A stretch of DNA of 47,667 bases, from positions 1 through 47,667 of IMG/VR virus record IMGVR_UViG_3300001850_000215; one strand, given 5' to 3'. Under the pieces are notes generated by a model. It was given only the letters and a program-made list of their open reading frames with translations, ran no database searches and was not told where the DNA came from. Each line of letters opens with the position of its first letter. Position 1 is the first letter of the stretch. The stretch comes from a virus. This document shows, one piece after another, positions 7,603-14,290 of this stretch. Both the position numbers and the translations under genes were made by a program.

Positions 7603-7946
7603 CTTTTTCTAGGATTACTTAGCTTACTACCGCCAGGACCAGCCCAGAGTTCTTTACGAGCCCAGTAGTTAGGAGAAAATTTATCATCTTTAGTAAGATT
7701 ACCGCTTTTATCTCTAATACCTGCACTCCTAGTTAAATAGTTTTTTCTAGCTTCTGCACTGTAGTTATGTCCGTATCCTTTTTGTCCAAAGTGTACTACT
7801 TTAACTTCATCACCTTTTTTAGCTAGAACCATGCGCTTTTTCTCTTCTTTTGTAGATGAGCGGGATTTATTAAATCCTGGAAAAACTGTTCCACGATATT
7901 CTATCTTGCCATCTCCCAGACGTTTTACATCTTTAGAACTAGCCAT
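7599..7946 (-). CDS. Small basic protein of a conserved phage family
   Basis: The 115-residue product contains FPGFNKSRSS, LAKKGDEVKVVHFGQKGYGH and SPNYWARKELWAGP. This three-part pattern (Gly-Phe-Asn-Lys, a VKVVxFG strand, a C-terminal YWARK-W) recurs in small proteins of many marine phages; I think of the DUF6321 type but am not certain of the name. An AAGGAA ribosome site lies 8 bases before the ATG. It is the first gene after a strong promoter at 7997-8025, so it leads a four-gene unit. Function is unknown. Confidence 0.65.
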   Translation of the reverse strand: MASSKDVKRLGDGKIEYRGTVFPGFNKSRSSTKEEKKRMVLAKKGDEVKVVHFGQKGYGHNYSAEARKNYLTRSAGIRDKSGNLTKDDKFSPNYWARKELWAGPGGSKLSNPRKR

Positions 7947-7996
7947 GTTATTTTTCCTTTAAAATAGCTATATGATACTCATACAGAATTATTATT

Positions 7997-8025
7997 AATA
8001 TACCTAGTAATAGATATATAGTCAA
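7997..8025 (-). promoter_or_regulatory. Sigma70-type promoter for the small-protein unit
   Basis: On the minus strand TTGACT (8025-8020) and TATATT (8002-7997) are separated by exactly 17 bases. Transcription should begin near 7990, leaving a leader of about 44 bases with an AAGGAA ribosome site before the ATG at 7946. Confidence 0.75.
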
Positions 8026-8026
8026 T

Positions 8027-8140
8027 TTATTTATTTTTAGAATTCTTCTGCTTATCTTTTATACGAGACAATAACTCTTCTTCAGTTAAAACCTTAGCTA
8101 AGTTATCTTGTATTATTTTTTTAACTGATTGTTTACCCAT
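8027..8140 (-). CDS. 37-residue charged peptide
   Basis: The ATG at 8138-8140 lies inside the end of the IF-1 gene (8-base overlap) and the frame stops at 8027. The product is an amphipathic, Lys/Glu-rich helix ([20 protein letters not shown]). Coupling to infA by overlap supports translation. No family is recognised; it could be a regulator of its neighbour. Confidence 0.45.
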   Translation of the reverse strand: MGKQSVKKIIQDNLAKVLTEEELLSRIKDKQKNSKNK

Positions 8141-8345
8141 TTCTATAAGTTATGCGACCTCTGTGAAGATCATAAGGACTAACCTCTACACGCACTTTAT
8201 CTCCTATAGATATTCTAATATTATTTTTCCTAATCTTTCCATTAAGATAGGCTAATAATATATTACCATTTATATTTACTTTAAAGGTAGCATTAGGGAG
8301 GGCTTCCATAACCACTCCCTCTAATTCAATTAACTCTTTGGACAT
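8133..8345 (-). CDS. infA: Translation initiation factor IF-1
   Basis: The 70-residue product matches bacterial IF-1 over its whole length: [15 protein letters not shown], then [19 protein letters not shown], then [14 protein letters not shown]. coli IF-1 has GKMRKNYIRI..GDKV.VE..PYDL.KGRI at the same places. It is one OB-fold domain of normal size with the conserved basic RNA-binding positions, so it should bind the ribosomal A site during initiation. A phage copy would let the virus tune initiation. It sits in a minus-strand operon of short overlapping genes. A phage S21 gene and tmRNA lie 6-7 kb away. Confidence 0.93.
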   Translation of the reverse strand: MSKELIELEGVVMEALPNATFKVNINGNILLAYLNGKIRKNNIRISIGDKVRVEVSPYDLHRGRITYRNG

Positions 8346-8505
8346 AATAGTTATAGATCTTCTCGAATACTTCCCATTGTCTATTGGTTAGTTGTGGAAA
8401 TTTTTTCTGGTAGTTTATCATACTCTTAATCATATTACGTTGATAATCTGGTAATTGTTTTTGCATTAACTCTTCTTCTTGTTTCTTAGTTATTCTTCGT
8501 TTCAT
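8326..8505 (-). CDS. 59-residue protein of unknown function
   Basis: ATG at 8505, TGA at 8326. The product has a basic start ([17 protein letters not shown]) and an aromatic C-terminal half ([15 protein letters not shown]). It overlaps the nuclease gene upstream by four bases (ATGA) and infA downstream by 20 bases, so all three are probably cotranslated. No motif is recognised. Confidence 0.55.
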   Translation of the reverse strand: MKRRITKKQEEELMQKQLPDYQRNMIKSMINYQKKFPQLTNRQWEVFEKIYNYYVQRVN

Positions 8506-9212
8506 TTTTGCTTTTCATATTGATTTATTCTATACTTAAGTTCTGGTATAAAAGGTAAAGTTTGATGCTCGAATATTTGAACATCTGAGTTTTCTACCGT
8601 AATCAATACAACTATTTTTTTGAGATTAGTATTGAACATCTCATTGTGGGCATAAGCATAAGCCGTGCACTGTATAAAGTAGTCTTTAATATCTTTGATT
8701 TGTTTTTTCTTTTTAGAGGTTTTAAAGTCTATAACAGCAGGAACGCCGTTCCACTCTCCAAACATATCTACTCTTCCTGCATATCTAAGAACTTTAGACC
8801 ATACAGGTATTTCCTGAGCCCATACATTGGTAATGCCACGTTTAGTGCTCTCAATAAGATTAATTATCATTTTCTGAGTAGTAGATTCTTCTGATAGTAT
8901 TTCTTGGTGCCAACTATTACTACCGTTCCAGTATTTTTCTAAGTAGCTGTGAACAATCTCACCTCTGTCAGTAGCAAGTTTAGATATTCTAGCCGCTTCT
9001 TCTTCTCCTACTTTATCTTTCCATTTCTGGAGCCAGATATTATTAGCAGTCTTACCTAGTATAGTAGTAACGCTGGGATAATCGCCGTCAGGAGTTTTAT
9101 AGACCCTACCAGTCTCCGAAGTTTCAGCTTTTATGTCTTTACAGATATCGTAGTTAAAATTTGTCAATTTGATTACCGAATACGTCCCACCCTGGTCGCT
9201 GTGTTCTAGCAA
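8502..9212 (-). CDS. PD-(D/E)XK nuclease, RecB/Cas4-like
   Basis: The 236-residue frame shows the RecB-family nuclease pattern: RGEIVHSYLEKYW (helix with His), RYAGRVDMFG, then VPAVIDFKTSKK (the D-x-K active site), then YFIQCTAYAYAH (motif with Gln and Tyr). Such enzymes cut or trim DNA ends; in phages they serve recombination or host DNA breakdown. The furthest upstream start overlaps the methylase by 59 bases; a TTG at 9167, just before the methylase stop, is a plausible shorter start. It lies between an adenine methylase and a small gene before infA. Pairing with the methylase as a restriction-modification system is possible but unsupported by any specificity domain. Confidence 0.75.
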   Translation of the reverse strand: MLEHSDQGGTYSVIKLTNFNYDICKDIKAETSETGRVYKTPDGDYPSVTTILGKTANNIWLQKWKDKVGEEEAARISKLATDRGEIVHSYLEKYWNGSNSWHQEILSEESTTQKMIINLIESTKRGITNVWAQEIPVWSKVLRYAGRVDMFGEWNGVPAVIDFKTSKKKKQIKDIKDYFIQCTAYAYAHNEMFNTNLKKIVVLITVENSDVQIFEHQTLPFIPELKYRINQYEKQK

Positions 9213-9753
9213 ACATTTCTAGGTAAGGTCCGTCAAATAGCCTTTCTATTCTATCATAGGCTTCATCAGGTTTTCTACTATGCTCTCGAAGCGGAGAGAT
9301 AATTACTTGTCTAACACCCTTATCTTTTCTCTCAAGTGTTTTACCACGTCTACCAAGTAGACACAGCTCTGCGTTGGCTCTAGTATAGTATCCAAGGTTC
9401 ATTCGGATATCTTTGTCTACATCTAGGGCTTTTAGGTTAGCTGTTTTATTAGTTTTGACCCAAGTAAAGGCACAAGTCTTATACTCAAACCCCCATGCTT
9501 TCATTACCTCAAAACTCTTATCAAGAATAGGAAAAGTGACCCACATAAATAATATAGAGTTAGGGGCTGATATCTTTTTGACTGGTAATTTTTTGATATC
9601 ATCTAAAGTCATTACTTTATAGTCTGGGCTTCTATCTCCACCTGCTTCTGAATAAGTTTCAAAAGTCCACGGAGGATCTGCGTATATAACAGAATATTGT
9701 TTGTCTGTGTTAAAAATATCTATATTCACTATTACCTCAAAGAAATGAGCCAC
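9154..9753 (-). CDS. MT-A70-type N6-adenine methyltransferase
   Basis: The 199-residue protein carries YADPPWTF (catalytic DPPW, residues 26-29), then SILFMWVTFP, AWGFEYKTCAFTWVK, and near the C terminus ISPLREHSRKPDEAYDRIE and LEMFAR, the ordered motifs of the MT-A70 family. It should transfer a methyl group from S-adenosylmethionine to adenine N6 in DNA, probably to protect phage DNA or mark it for regulation. It has no target recognition domain, so recognition is expected to be short and self-contained. The gene overlaps the nuclease downstream and a tiny membrane peptide frame upstream. Confidence 0.88.
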   Translation of the reverse strand: MAHFFEVIVNIDIFNTDKQYSVIYADPPWTFETYSEAGGDRSPDYKVMTLDDIKKLPVKKISAPNSILFMWVTFPILDKSFEVMKAWGFEYKTCAFTWVKTNKTANLKALDVDKDIRMNLGYYTRANAELCLLGRRGKTLERKDKGVRQVIISPLREHSRKPDEAYDRIERLFDGPYLEMFARTQRPGWDVFGNQIDKF

Positions 9754-9800
9754 AGGACTATTAATCCCATGGCTGCTATAATCATACTAATCGTCTTCAT
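9732..9800 (-). CDS. 22-residue hydrophobic peptide (tentative)
   Basis: A frame from ATG 9800 to TAA 9732 encodes MKTISMIIAAMGLIVLWLIS plus two residues, a single membrane helix. It overlaps the upstream gene by 14 bases and the methylase start by 22. It fills what would otherwise be a gap between two coupled genes, and a similar tiny membrane gene occurs at 10485-10589. It is very short, so chance cannot be excluded. Confidence 0.35.
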   Translation of the reverse strand: MKTISMIIAAMGLIVLWLISLR

Positions 9801-10059
9801 CCGTTATCTCACTACCGGATAGCATCATATGTTTCATTGACTCGATGCCTCCTATAGCCAAGATAATATCAAATTCTCCTGCTAATATGGAAAATATTTT
9901 ATTATCAGATCCCATACCTACAGCTGCGATACCTGTCAGTTTACCTTCGCTTATCATCTCTCGCATTTCGTCAACAACTTTTAACATCATATCCTTGGTA
10001 GATAGATTTCCAGTTGATTTTTTATTTTTAAGGTCTTGAAAGTTAATTATATTATCCAT
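9787..10059 (-). CDS. 90-residue protein of unknown function
   Basis: The product has a helical first half (MLKVVDEMREMISEGKLTG) and a small beta-like core (IAAVGMGSDNKIFSILAGEF), ending in an acidic tail. I do not recognise the family. It starts one base after the RNase HI stop and ends overlapping the next small frame, so it belongs to the same operon. Confidence 0.6.
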   Translation of the reverse strand: MDNIINFQDLKNKKSTGNLSTKDMMLKVVDEMREMISEGKLTGIAAVGMGSDNKIFSILAGEFDIILAIGGIESMKHMMLSGSEITDEDD

Positions 10060-10060
10060 T

Positions 10061-10492
10061 TTAACAGCACTCTCTAGCTAAGGTATCTACCTCTTCGTTT
10101 TCGGGTATACCTGAGTGTGCAGGAACCCATTTCCACTGCACTTTTAGATGACTAGAAATAAAATCTAATTCTTTCCAAAGATCTTGATTTTTTACAGGTT
10201 TACCATTGGCTGTTTTCCAACCATTACGTTTCCAACCATAGATCCATTCTGTAATACCTTTTTTAAGGTATTGGCTATCCGTATTAATTTCTACTTCATC
10301 AACTTCTAAGTTAGTGTTTTTAAGAGCTTCAATAGCTGCTCTTAGCTCCATTCTGTTGTTAGTAGTATGTGCTTCCTTGCCTATTACAATTTTAGGATCT
10401 CTGTCTGTATAGTGAATCTTAGCAGCAAAACCTCCAGGTCCTGGATTGCCTCGACAAGCTCCATCACAAAATATAATAGCTTTATTAATCAC
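10061..10492 (-). CDS. rnhA: Ribonuclease HI
   Basis: The 143-residue protein has the RNase HI layout: FCDGACRGNPGPGG (Asp10), NNRMELRAAI (Glu49), INTDSQYL (Asp72), WVPAHSGIPENEEVDTLA (His126, Asp136). It cleaves the RNA strand of RNA-DNA hybrids, in phage replication mostly to remove primers. The basic-protrusion segment (WKRNGWKTANGKPV) is present, so this is the longer E. coli type. The length is a little short of E. coli RnhA (155 residues). It overlaps a tiny membrane gene at its start. Confidence 0.95.
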   Translation of the reverse strand: MINKAIIFCDGACRGNPGPGGFAAKIHYTDRDPKIVIGKEAHTTNNRMELRAAIEALKNTNLEVDEVEINTDSQYLKKGITEWIYGWKRNGWKTANGKPVKNQDLWKELDFISSHLKVQWKWVPAHSGIPENEEVDTLARECC

Positions 10493-10589
10493 CTAGTAAT
10501 CCTCTTACAGCGGAAAAAACCGCTAAAAACAATCCAATCAAAAATACCATGAACATTATAGATATAAATAAACCTAAAATTAATTCCAT
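10485..10589 (-). CDS. 34-residue single-pass membrane peptide
   Basis: ATG at 10589, TAA at 10485. The product is almost one long membrane helix (LILGLFISIMFMVFLIGLFL) with a short basic end (VRGLLGD). It overlaps the HNH gene stop by 10 bases and the RNase HI start by 8, the coupling seen between all genes in this operon. Possible roles include a small envelope regulator or holin-like peptide, but nothing in the sequence decides this. Confidence 0.5.
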   Translation of the reverse strand: MELILGLFISIMFMVFLIGLFLAVFSAVRGLLGD

Positions 10590-11146
10590 GCTACTATAAC
10601 CTCACCTTTCCAGCTTGGTAGGTAATCTACCCAAGAAGGATGATATACGGTAACTGGGAACAGTTTTCTAAGCTCTATCAATTGTTCATGTGTTGGATGC
10701 CAAGGTATAAAGTTAGGCTTCCAGCGACCTACAGGTAGGTGGTCAGATTTAAGGTAGTTACACGTAGGGCATGCTGCTACTACGTTTGTCCACTCATCTT
10801 TACCACCTTTAGACATAGGTATTACGTGGTCACGGGTTATTGTCTCCGTAGTAAGTTGTATACTACAGTAAGCACAATGCCCTTTATCTCTATATAGGAG
10901 AGAACTTTTAGTTAGGATAGGTCTTTGAGTTCTTTTAACATACTCTTTGCGTATGATAATAGAAGGCCAATTAATTTTAACCCTAGGATTAGGAGTTTTA
11001 ATAGCTGCCCCATAGTCTGAAACTACAGAACAGGTATCTGCAAAAATTCTTATTACAGCTTGTTTTGCGCTTATTATGTGAAGGGGTAATACACTGATAG
11101 GTGTATAATCGGCGTTTAGAACCAAGGTTTTATAATTTGGTGTCAT
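10580..11146 (-). CDS. HNH endonuclease
   Basis: The 188-residue protein has a C-terminal HNH module: CAYCSIQL, TRDHVIPMSKGG, WTNVVAACPTCNYLKSD, with two CxxC pairs for structural zinc and the catalytic His. The N-terminal half (LVLNADYTPISVLPL) is the usual start of this stand-alone phage HNH family, which appears widely beside replication genes. It may cut DNA for packaging, homing or host degradation. A minus-strand promoter (TTGACT, 17 bases, TAAGAT) ends 7 bases before the ATG, so the mRNA may have no leader. Confidence 0.88.
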   Translation of the reverse strand: MTPNYKTLVLNADYTPISVLPLHIISAKQAVIRIFADTCSVVSDYGAAIKTPNPRVKINWPSIIIRKEYVKRTQRPILTKSSLLYRDKGHCAYCSIQLTTETITRDHVIPMSKGGKDEWTNVVAACPTCNYLKSDHLPVGRWKPNFIPWHPTHEQLIELRKLFPVTVYHPSWVDYLPSWKGEVIVAWN

Positions 11147-11153
11147 TTTTATT

Positions 11154-11182
11154 ATCTTAATATAAGTTTAACATCTAGTCAA
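11154..11182 (-). promoter_or_regulatory. Promoter for the HNH/RNase HI operon, probably leaderless
   Basis: TTGACT (11182-11177), 17-base spacer, TAAGAT (11159-11154), then 7 bases to the HNH ATG at 11146. The -35 box begins within the T-run of the Hsp20 terminator, so termination of one unit and initiation of the next are fused. Confidence 0.65.
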
Positions 11183-11188
11183 ATAAAA

Positions 11189-11214
11189 ACAGAGGGAGAT
11201 TGCTCTCCCTCTGT
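11189..11214 (-). terminator. Intrinsic terminator after hsp20
   Basis: On the minus strand an 11-bp perfect stem (arms 11204-11214 and 11189-11199, ACAGAGGGAGA type) with a 4-base loop is followed by TTTTTATTT. It ends the Hsp20 transcript and adjoins the promoter for the HNH gene. The stretch 11215-11259 between it and the Hsp20 stop has no supported gene. Confidence 0.92.
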
Positions 11215-11259
11215 CACTACTTAAGCCATTCCAGCTCTTCTTCTGTGTATGGCCACATT

Positions 11260-11652
11260 TTACTTAATTGGTAGCTTAGTAACCTTTTCTGGATTACGAG
11301 AAAAAGTGATCTTTAGCATACCATCCTTAAGCGTTACCTCATCTACAAGGAAAACAGGTGAGATAGGGAATACTGTCTTAAAAGATTTCTTAGTTAGACC
11401 CTGATGAACCCAACGTAGTGAGTTCTCTGGATAGGCTGAAGAAGGTTGAGCTTCTACAGTCAGGCGTCCATCTACGTATTCTACAGATAGGTCGTCTTTA
11501 TTATATCCGGCGACCGCCATCTCTAGCACGTAGGACCCGTTCTTCTCGTCCTTGTAAAGATTATATGGTAGGAAAGTCTTTGCCGAAGCTAGATAGTCTA
11601 GCTGACCAAAAATAGCATCTTCGATCTGGCGAATAATATCAATTGTAGTCAT
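11260..11652 (-). CDS. hsp20: Small heat-shock protein (Hsp20/alpha-crystallin)
   Basis: The 130-residue protein has an alpha-crystallin domain: YVLEMAVAGYNKDDLSVEYVDGRLTVEA, later LTKKSFKTVFPI, then VTLKDGMLKITFSRNP. It should act as an ATP-independent holdase for unfolding proteins. Hsp20 genes are frequent in T4-like phages, where the role is thought to be virion assembly or stress survival. It has its own promoter (11713-11740), a strong AAGGAG ribosome site and its own terminator, so it is a one-gene unit. Its leader folds into a 5' hairpin and a second small hairpin that can pair with the ribosome site. Confidence 0.92.
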   Translation of the reverse strand: MTTIDIIRQIEDAIFGQLDYLASAKTFLPYNLYKDEKNGSYVLEMAVAGYNKDDLSVEYVDGRLTVEAQPSSAYPENSLRWVHQGLTKKSFKTVFPISPVFLVDEVTLKDGMLKITFSRNPEKVTKLPIK

Positions 11653-11659
11653 GTTTTTT

Positions 11660-11740
11660 ATCTCCTTAAAAGCAAGATTTCATACGTCCCAAATGGCAAC
11701 GTATAGATATATAGTATAAGAGTTTTGTAGTAACTAGCAA
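11660..11740 (-). promoter_or_regulatory. hsp20 promoter and structured leader
   Basis: The promoter is TTGCTA (11740-11735), 16 bases, TATACT (11718-11713), with a predicted start near 11706. The leader opens with a 6-bp hairpin (11699-11704 with 11682-11687). A second element (11660-11678) can pair UCUU or AUCU with the AGGAGAU that contains the ribosome site, a weak, heat-sensitive type of pairing. An RNA thermometer is possible but not shown. Confidence 0.6.
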
Positions 11741-11747
11741 ATAAAAA

Positions 11748-12017
11748 TTATTCGCAAAGTTCTACAAGACTCAAGACTTGTTCATTTTTCTCTTCAAGCT
11801 CGTCTCTATTGCGCTTGAAAACTGCAACAGCAGTTGCACGAGTGATGCCACTAGGTAGTCCATACTCAGCTTTAAGATATCCTTGAACTTCTTTGATAAC
11901 ATCTCTGGCTGATTCGATGATTATAAGCTGATCTACAATCGCATCAATCTTATTCTTAAAATCTTGAGGATCTAGAGCCTTTGGCTCAGGTTTCTCTTTC
12001 TTTGGTTTCTCTGTCAT
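11748..12017 (-). CDS. Small helical protein, perhaps DsbA-like DNA-binding
   Basis: The 89-residue product has a Lys/Pro-rich start, then helices ending IKEVQGYLKAEYGLPSG, AVFKRNRDELEEKNEQVLSL. Length and pattern recall T4 DsbA, an 89-residue double-strand DNA-binding protein with a similar alternation of helices and a conserved HKxNRD/E-like segment, but the similarity is weak. It is cotranscribed with the 11986-12360 gene, overlapping it by 32 bases. Treat the function as open. Confidence 0.5.
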   Translation of the reverse strand: MTEKPKKEKPEPKALDPQDFKNKIDAIVDQLIIIESARDVIKEVQGYLKAEYGLPSGITRATAVAVFKRNRDELEEKNEQVLSLVELCE

Positions 12018-12360
12018 TTGTAATTACTTTAAATCCTTTTCTTATCTCATTAGGTGATTGCCTAATTAATTTTTTTGCTTCTAGCAATGCTAAGACGCTT
12101 TGGAATACTACATTAGTCATACTATAAGCTTCCTTAGCTTTATCTGTGTGAATTACTTTCAACACTAAGTTGTTTGCCAATATTAGATTGGCAGCGCCTA
12201 TCTTAACAGATCCATCATCTCTAGGAGATACTAGTTGCCATTTTTGACACTCATATACTGCTTGTCCGTCAGTTTCAATAACATCAACAGGGTCAGAGGC
12301 TAAGATATCTAGTATCTTGTCTACTAGTTCTAGGCTTAGACTTGAATGGTTGGTGACCAC
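11986..12360 (-). CDS. 124-residue protein of unknown function
   Basis: The protein has a helical start (LSLELVDKILDILASD) and a mixed core (KIGAANLILANNLVLKVIH). No motif is recognised. It overlaps the glycosylase upstream by 25 bases and the next gene downstream by 32, so the three are likely translated together. The high Ile/Val/Leu content suggests a compact soluble fold. Confidence 0.6.
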   Translation of the reverse strand: MVTNHSSLSLELVDKILDILASDPVDVIETDGQAVYECQKWQLVSPRDDGSVKIGAANLILANNLVLKVIHTDKAKEAYSMTNVVFQSVLALLEAKKLIRQSPNEIRKGFKVITNDRETKERET

Positions 12361-13169
12361 CAGGTTGTCCTACCATCGTCTAGGGTAACTTTTTGAATAG
12401 GGTTACCATAGGGATCTTCTTTTTTACTATATACCATTACGCCTAGTCTGGCCTTCATCATCTCATCTGGTTTGCTAGGAAACTGGATGTATGTGCCATG
12501 ATTAGCATATAGATCGCTATAGTTTCGTATGGTAGCGCCGCCCATCTCGTAGCTATTTCTAAGCACTTGCTTGACGCTATCGTATAGTCTAGATAGTTCT
12601 TCAACACTGCATTCCTTTACTTTTTTAGACGGATTAAGCCTAGATAAAAATAGGCTTTCACTCTTATAGATATTGCCTACTCCAGATATAGCTTTTTGCT
12701 CCATTAAGAAGCTAACAAGGGTTTTATTTTTGTGTTTCTCGCATATCTGTAACCACACTTGTAATTCTGGTGGATTAGATAGCATATCTGGACCCAACTC
12801 TTTGAGCTTCTTATCTAGATCTCCTTTAGAGTTAGTTATTTTCAGCGTTCCAAAATTTCGCATATCGCAATAGTATACACTAGTCTCGTCACTAAAATTG
12901 AACTTAACTCTGGCATAGTTATTCGGTTCTGTCTTATAGCTACCTGTCATGCCTAGAGTAGAGAATATCCACTGAGTCTCAAGAGACCACCAGATAAACT
13001 TACCATGACACTTAACCTCCTTAACCCTCTCAGGTTTAAGAGTAGAAAGTCCAGATATAGGAGTTTTAGTATACCTACCAGATACTGGAACTATAGATGT
13101 TAAGGTTTTACCATTAACAACTTGATCTAATTGAGTAGTAACGTGTAATACTTCAGGACCTTCTGGCAT
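12336..13169 (-). CDS. Fpg/Nei-family DNA glycosylase with a zincless finger
   Basis: The 277-residue protein begins MPEGPEV, so Pro2 and Glu3, the catalytic residues of Fpg/Nei enzymes, are present after Met removal. LGMTGS and QKAISGVGNIYKSESLF (helix-two-turn-helix, with the conserved Asn and Lys) follow. The C-terminal hairpin has no Cys: where a zinc finger has GR.T..CP.CQ this protein has GRTTWWSPTIQ, keeping the DNA-intercalating Arg. It should excise oxidised bases and nick the abasic site. Zincless members are known among NEIL1-like and viral enzymes. It overlaps genes on both sides. With the UV endonuclease at 26655 it makes a DNA repair set. Confidence 0.9.
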   Translation of the reverse strand: MPEGPEVLHVTTQLDQVVNGKTLTSIVPVSGRYTKTPISGLSTLKPERVKEVKCHGKFIWWSLETQWIFSTLGMTGSYKTEPNNYARVKFNFSDETSVYYCDMRNFGTLKITNSKGDLDKKLKELGPDMLSNPPELQVWLQICEKHKNKTLVSFLMEQKAISGVGNIYKSESLFLSRLNPSKKVKECSVEELSRLYDSVKQVLRNSYEMGGATIRNYSDLYANHGTYIQFPSKPDEMMKARLGVMVYSKKEDPYGNPIQKVTLDDGRTTWWSPTIQV

Positions 13170-13440
13170 TTTTATTCTTTTGTCTAAGCTGATTTACTTT
13201 TTCTTTAGCATAGTCAAGTTCGCTAAGAGTTTGACAAAATGCATTAAGAGTTTTAACAAAATCTATAGGAGAATATCCACAACTCTCATGAAATCCTATA
13301 GTTAGAACAGGCACAACAGAGAAGTAGTCTCGTCTCTTATAGAAATGAACTAGACCTGAATCATCTTTTGTCCAAGTATATCTTGAATCTAGATGTTTAG
13401 CATCAGTAGCTATTTTGTCAAAATTATATGATTGATTCAT
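13153..13440 (-). CDS. 95-residue protein of unknown function
   Basis: The product has a mixed N-terminal half (WTKDDSGLVHFYKRRDYFSV, VVPVLTIGFHESCGYS) and a basic coiled C terminus (AKEKVNQLRQKNKNARRS). No family recognised. A -10-like TATAAA lies exactly 6 bases before the ATG at 13440, as at other leaderless starts here, but no good -35 is visible. It overlaps the glycosylase by 17 bases. Confidence 0.6.
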   Translation of the reverse strand: MNQSYNFDKIATDAKHLDSRYTWTKDDSGLVHFYKRRDYFSVVPVLTIGFHESCGYSPIDFVKTLNAFCQTLSELDYAKEKVNQLRQKNKNARRS

Positions 13441-13489
13441 CGTATCTTTATAAGATAATTTATAGCAGAAAATTTGACAGTTTACCAGC

Positions 13490-13810
13490 TCAATTATTCT
13501 GAGGCTGGAGGGCTAGATACTCACTAAGAGTAAGATCAGATTCAATCATCTTGGGCCTAGTTGGTACTACGTCTACACCCCAGAAATCTTCATGATACTC
13601 CTTAGTGTAGTATCTGCTTTTTTCAATAGAATCAAGAGTCGCACAGGCACGACGTGCGGCAGTATTATAGCTCTTTACATCGAGCGGCATAATAGCCCTA
13701 TTGTAAGCATAGTTAAACCACTTTATGGATTCACTAGGATTCCAGCGACACATATTAGCAGCATCCGTAACTAGACGGTTAAAATCCATATCGAGACCGA
13801 TAATTTTCAT
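13490..13810 (-). CDS. 106-residue protein of unknown function
   Basis: The product contains DAANMCRWNPSESIKWFNYA and a C-terminal PKMIESDLTLSEYLALQ. Helices dominate. I do not recognise it. It follows the 13812-14006 gene by one base, with an AGAGGA ribosome site before the ATG. The gap 13441-13489 downstream contains only AT-rich sequence. Confidence 0.6.
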   Translation of the reverse strand: MKIIGLDMDFNRLVTDAANMCRWNPSESIKWFNYAYNRAIMPLDVKSYNTAARRACATLDSIEKSRYYTKEYHEDFWGVDVVPTRPKMIESDLTLSEYLALQPQNN

Positions 13811-13811
13811 A

Positions 13812-14006
13812 TTACTTATTCCTCTTTTTCTGTGACTTCTGATCTTTAGTTTCTAAATAGTCTTGATAGACCCTTTTAATAAATAGGGCTCCTACAAACT
13901 CTCCAGATTGTTCTTTAATTTTAAGATATTCGTCCATTACTTGTGTTTGGCCGTAACGATTGGCCATAGTTTCAAAAAATTGTTTACCTTCAGTGTAATA
14001 GCTCAT
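13812..14006 (-). CDS. 64-residue small protein, first gene of the leftward operon
   Basis: The product is helical and charged (FFETMANRYGQTQVMDEYLK), with a Lys-rich tail. Function is unknown. It is the first gene read from the divergent control region at 14007-14113; a promoter with TTGCCT, 17 bases and TATAAT ends exactly 6 bases before its ATG, so its message should be leaderless. Confidence 0.65.
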   Translation of the reverse strand: MSYYTEGKQFFETMANRYGQTQVMDEYLKIKEQSGEFVGALFIKRVYQDYLETKDQKSQKKRNK

Positions 14007-14012
14007 TCTTTT

Positions 14013-14041
14013 ATTATATTATGTTTACAAGTCTTAGGCAA
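14013..14041 (-). promoter_or_regulatory. Leftward leaderless promoter
   Basis: On the minus strand TTGCCT (14041-14036), a 17-base spacer and a perfect TATAAT (14018-14013) are followed by AAAAGA and the ATG at 14006. Start of transcription should coincide with the start codon. It is paired back to back with the rightward promoter at 14080-14107. Confidence 0.85.
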
Positions 14042-14079
14042 TAAAAAAATAAGAGAGAATGGTCAAATAAAGAAAATAT

Positions 14080-14107
14080 TTGACATCTAAGTTTATTATG
14101 CTATAGT
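14080..14107 (+). promoter_or_regulatory. Rightward leaderless promoter
   Basis: Consensus TTGACA (14080-14085), a 16-base spacer and TATAGT (14102-14107) are followed by 6 bases and the ATG at 14114. No ribosome site can fit. This is the rightward half of a divergent control region. Confidence 0.85.
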
Positions 14108-14113
14108 AATTGA

Positions 14114-14290
14114 ATGTATATAACCCCTCAAGAGCTGAAATCTCAGGTTAGAGATCTAAGAGCAGAGCTTCTTGCTATTGCAAAAGATCTAGGAGGAGAA
14201 ATTCAATTTCTTAATCAAAGAATTAATGAACTCTATTCTATCATTGAAAATCAGTCAGAGACAATCAGGAAGTTAACTAATGTTCAGTAA
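14114..14290 (+). CDS. 58-residue coiled-coil protein
   Basis: The frame opens at ATG 14114, six bases after a -10 box, and ends TAA 14288-14290. The product is a single long amphipathic helix with heptad Leu/Ile (VRDLRAELLAIAKDLGGEIQ, FLNQRINELYSII), so it is probably an oligomeric coiled coil. Its stop overlaps the next start by 11 bases. Leading a rightward operon from a strong promoter suggests early expression. No family recognised. Confidence 0.65.
   Translation: MYITPQELKSQVRDLRAELLAIAKDLGGEIQFLNQRINELYSIIENQSETIRKLTNVQ

Noticed and set aside
8502-9753. Restriction-modification system made of the nuclease and MT-A70 methylase
   Set aside because: No target recognition domain is visible and the nuclease resembles RecB-like repair enzymes, so the pairing is by position only.
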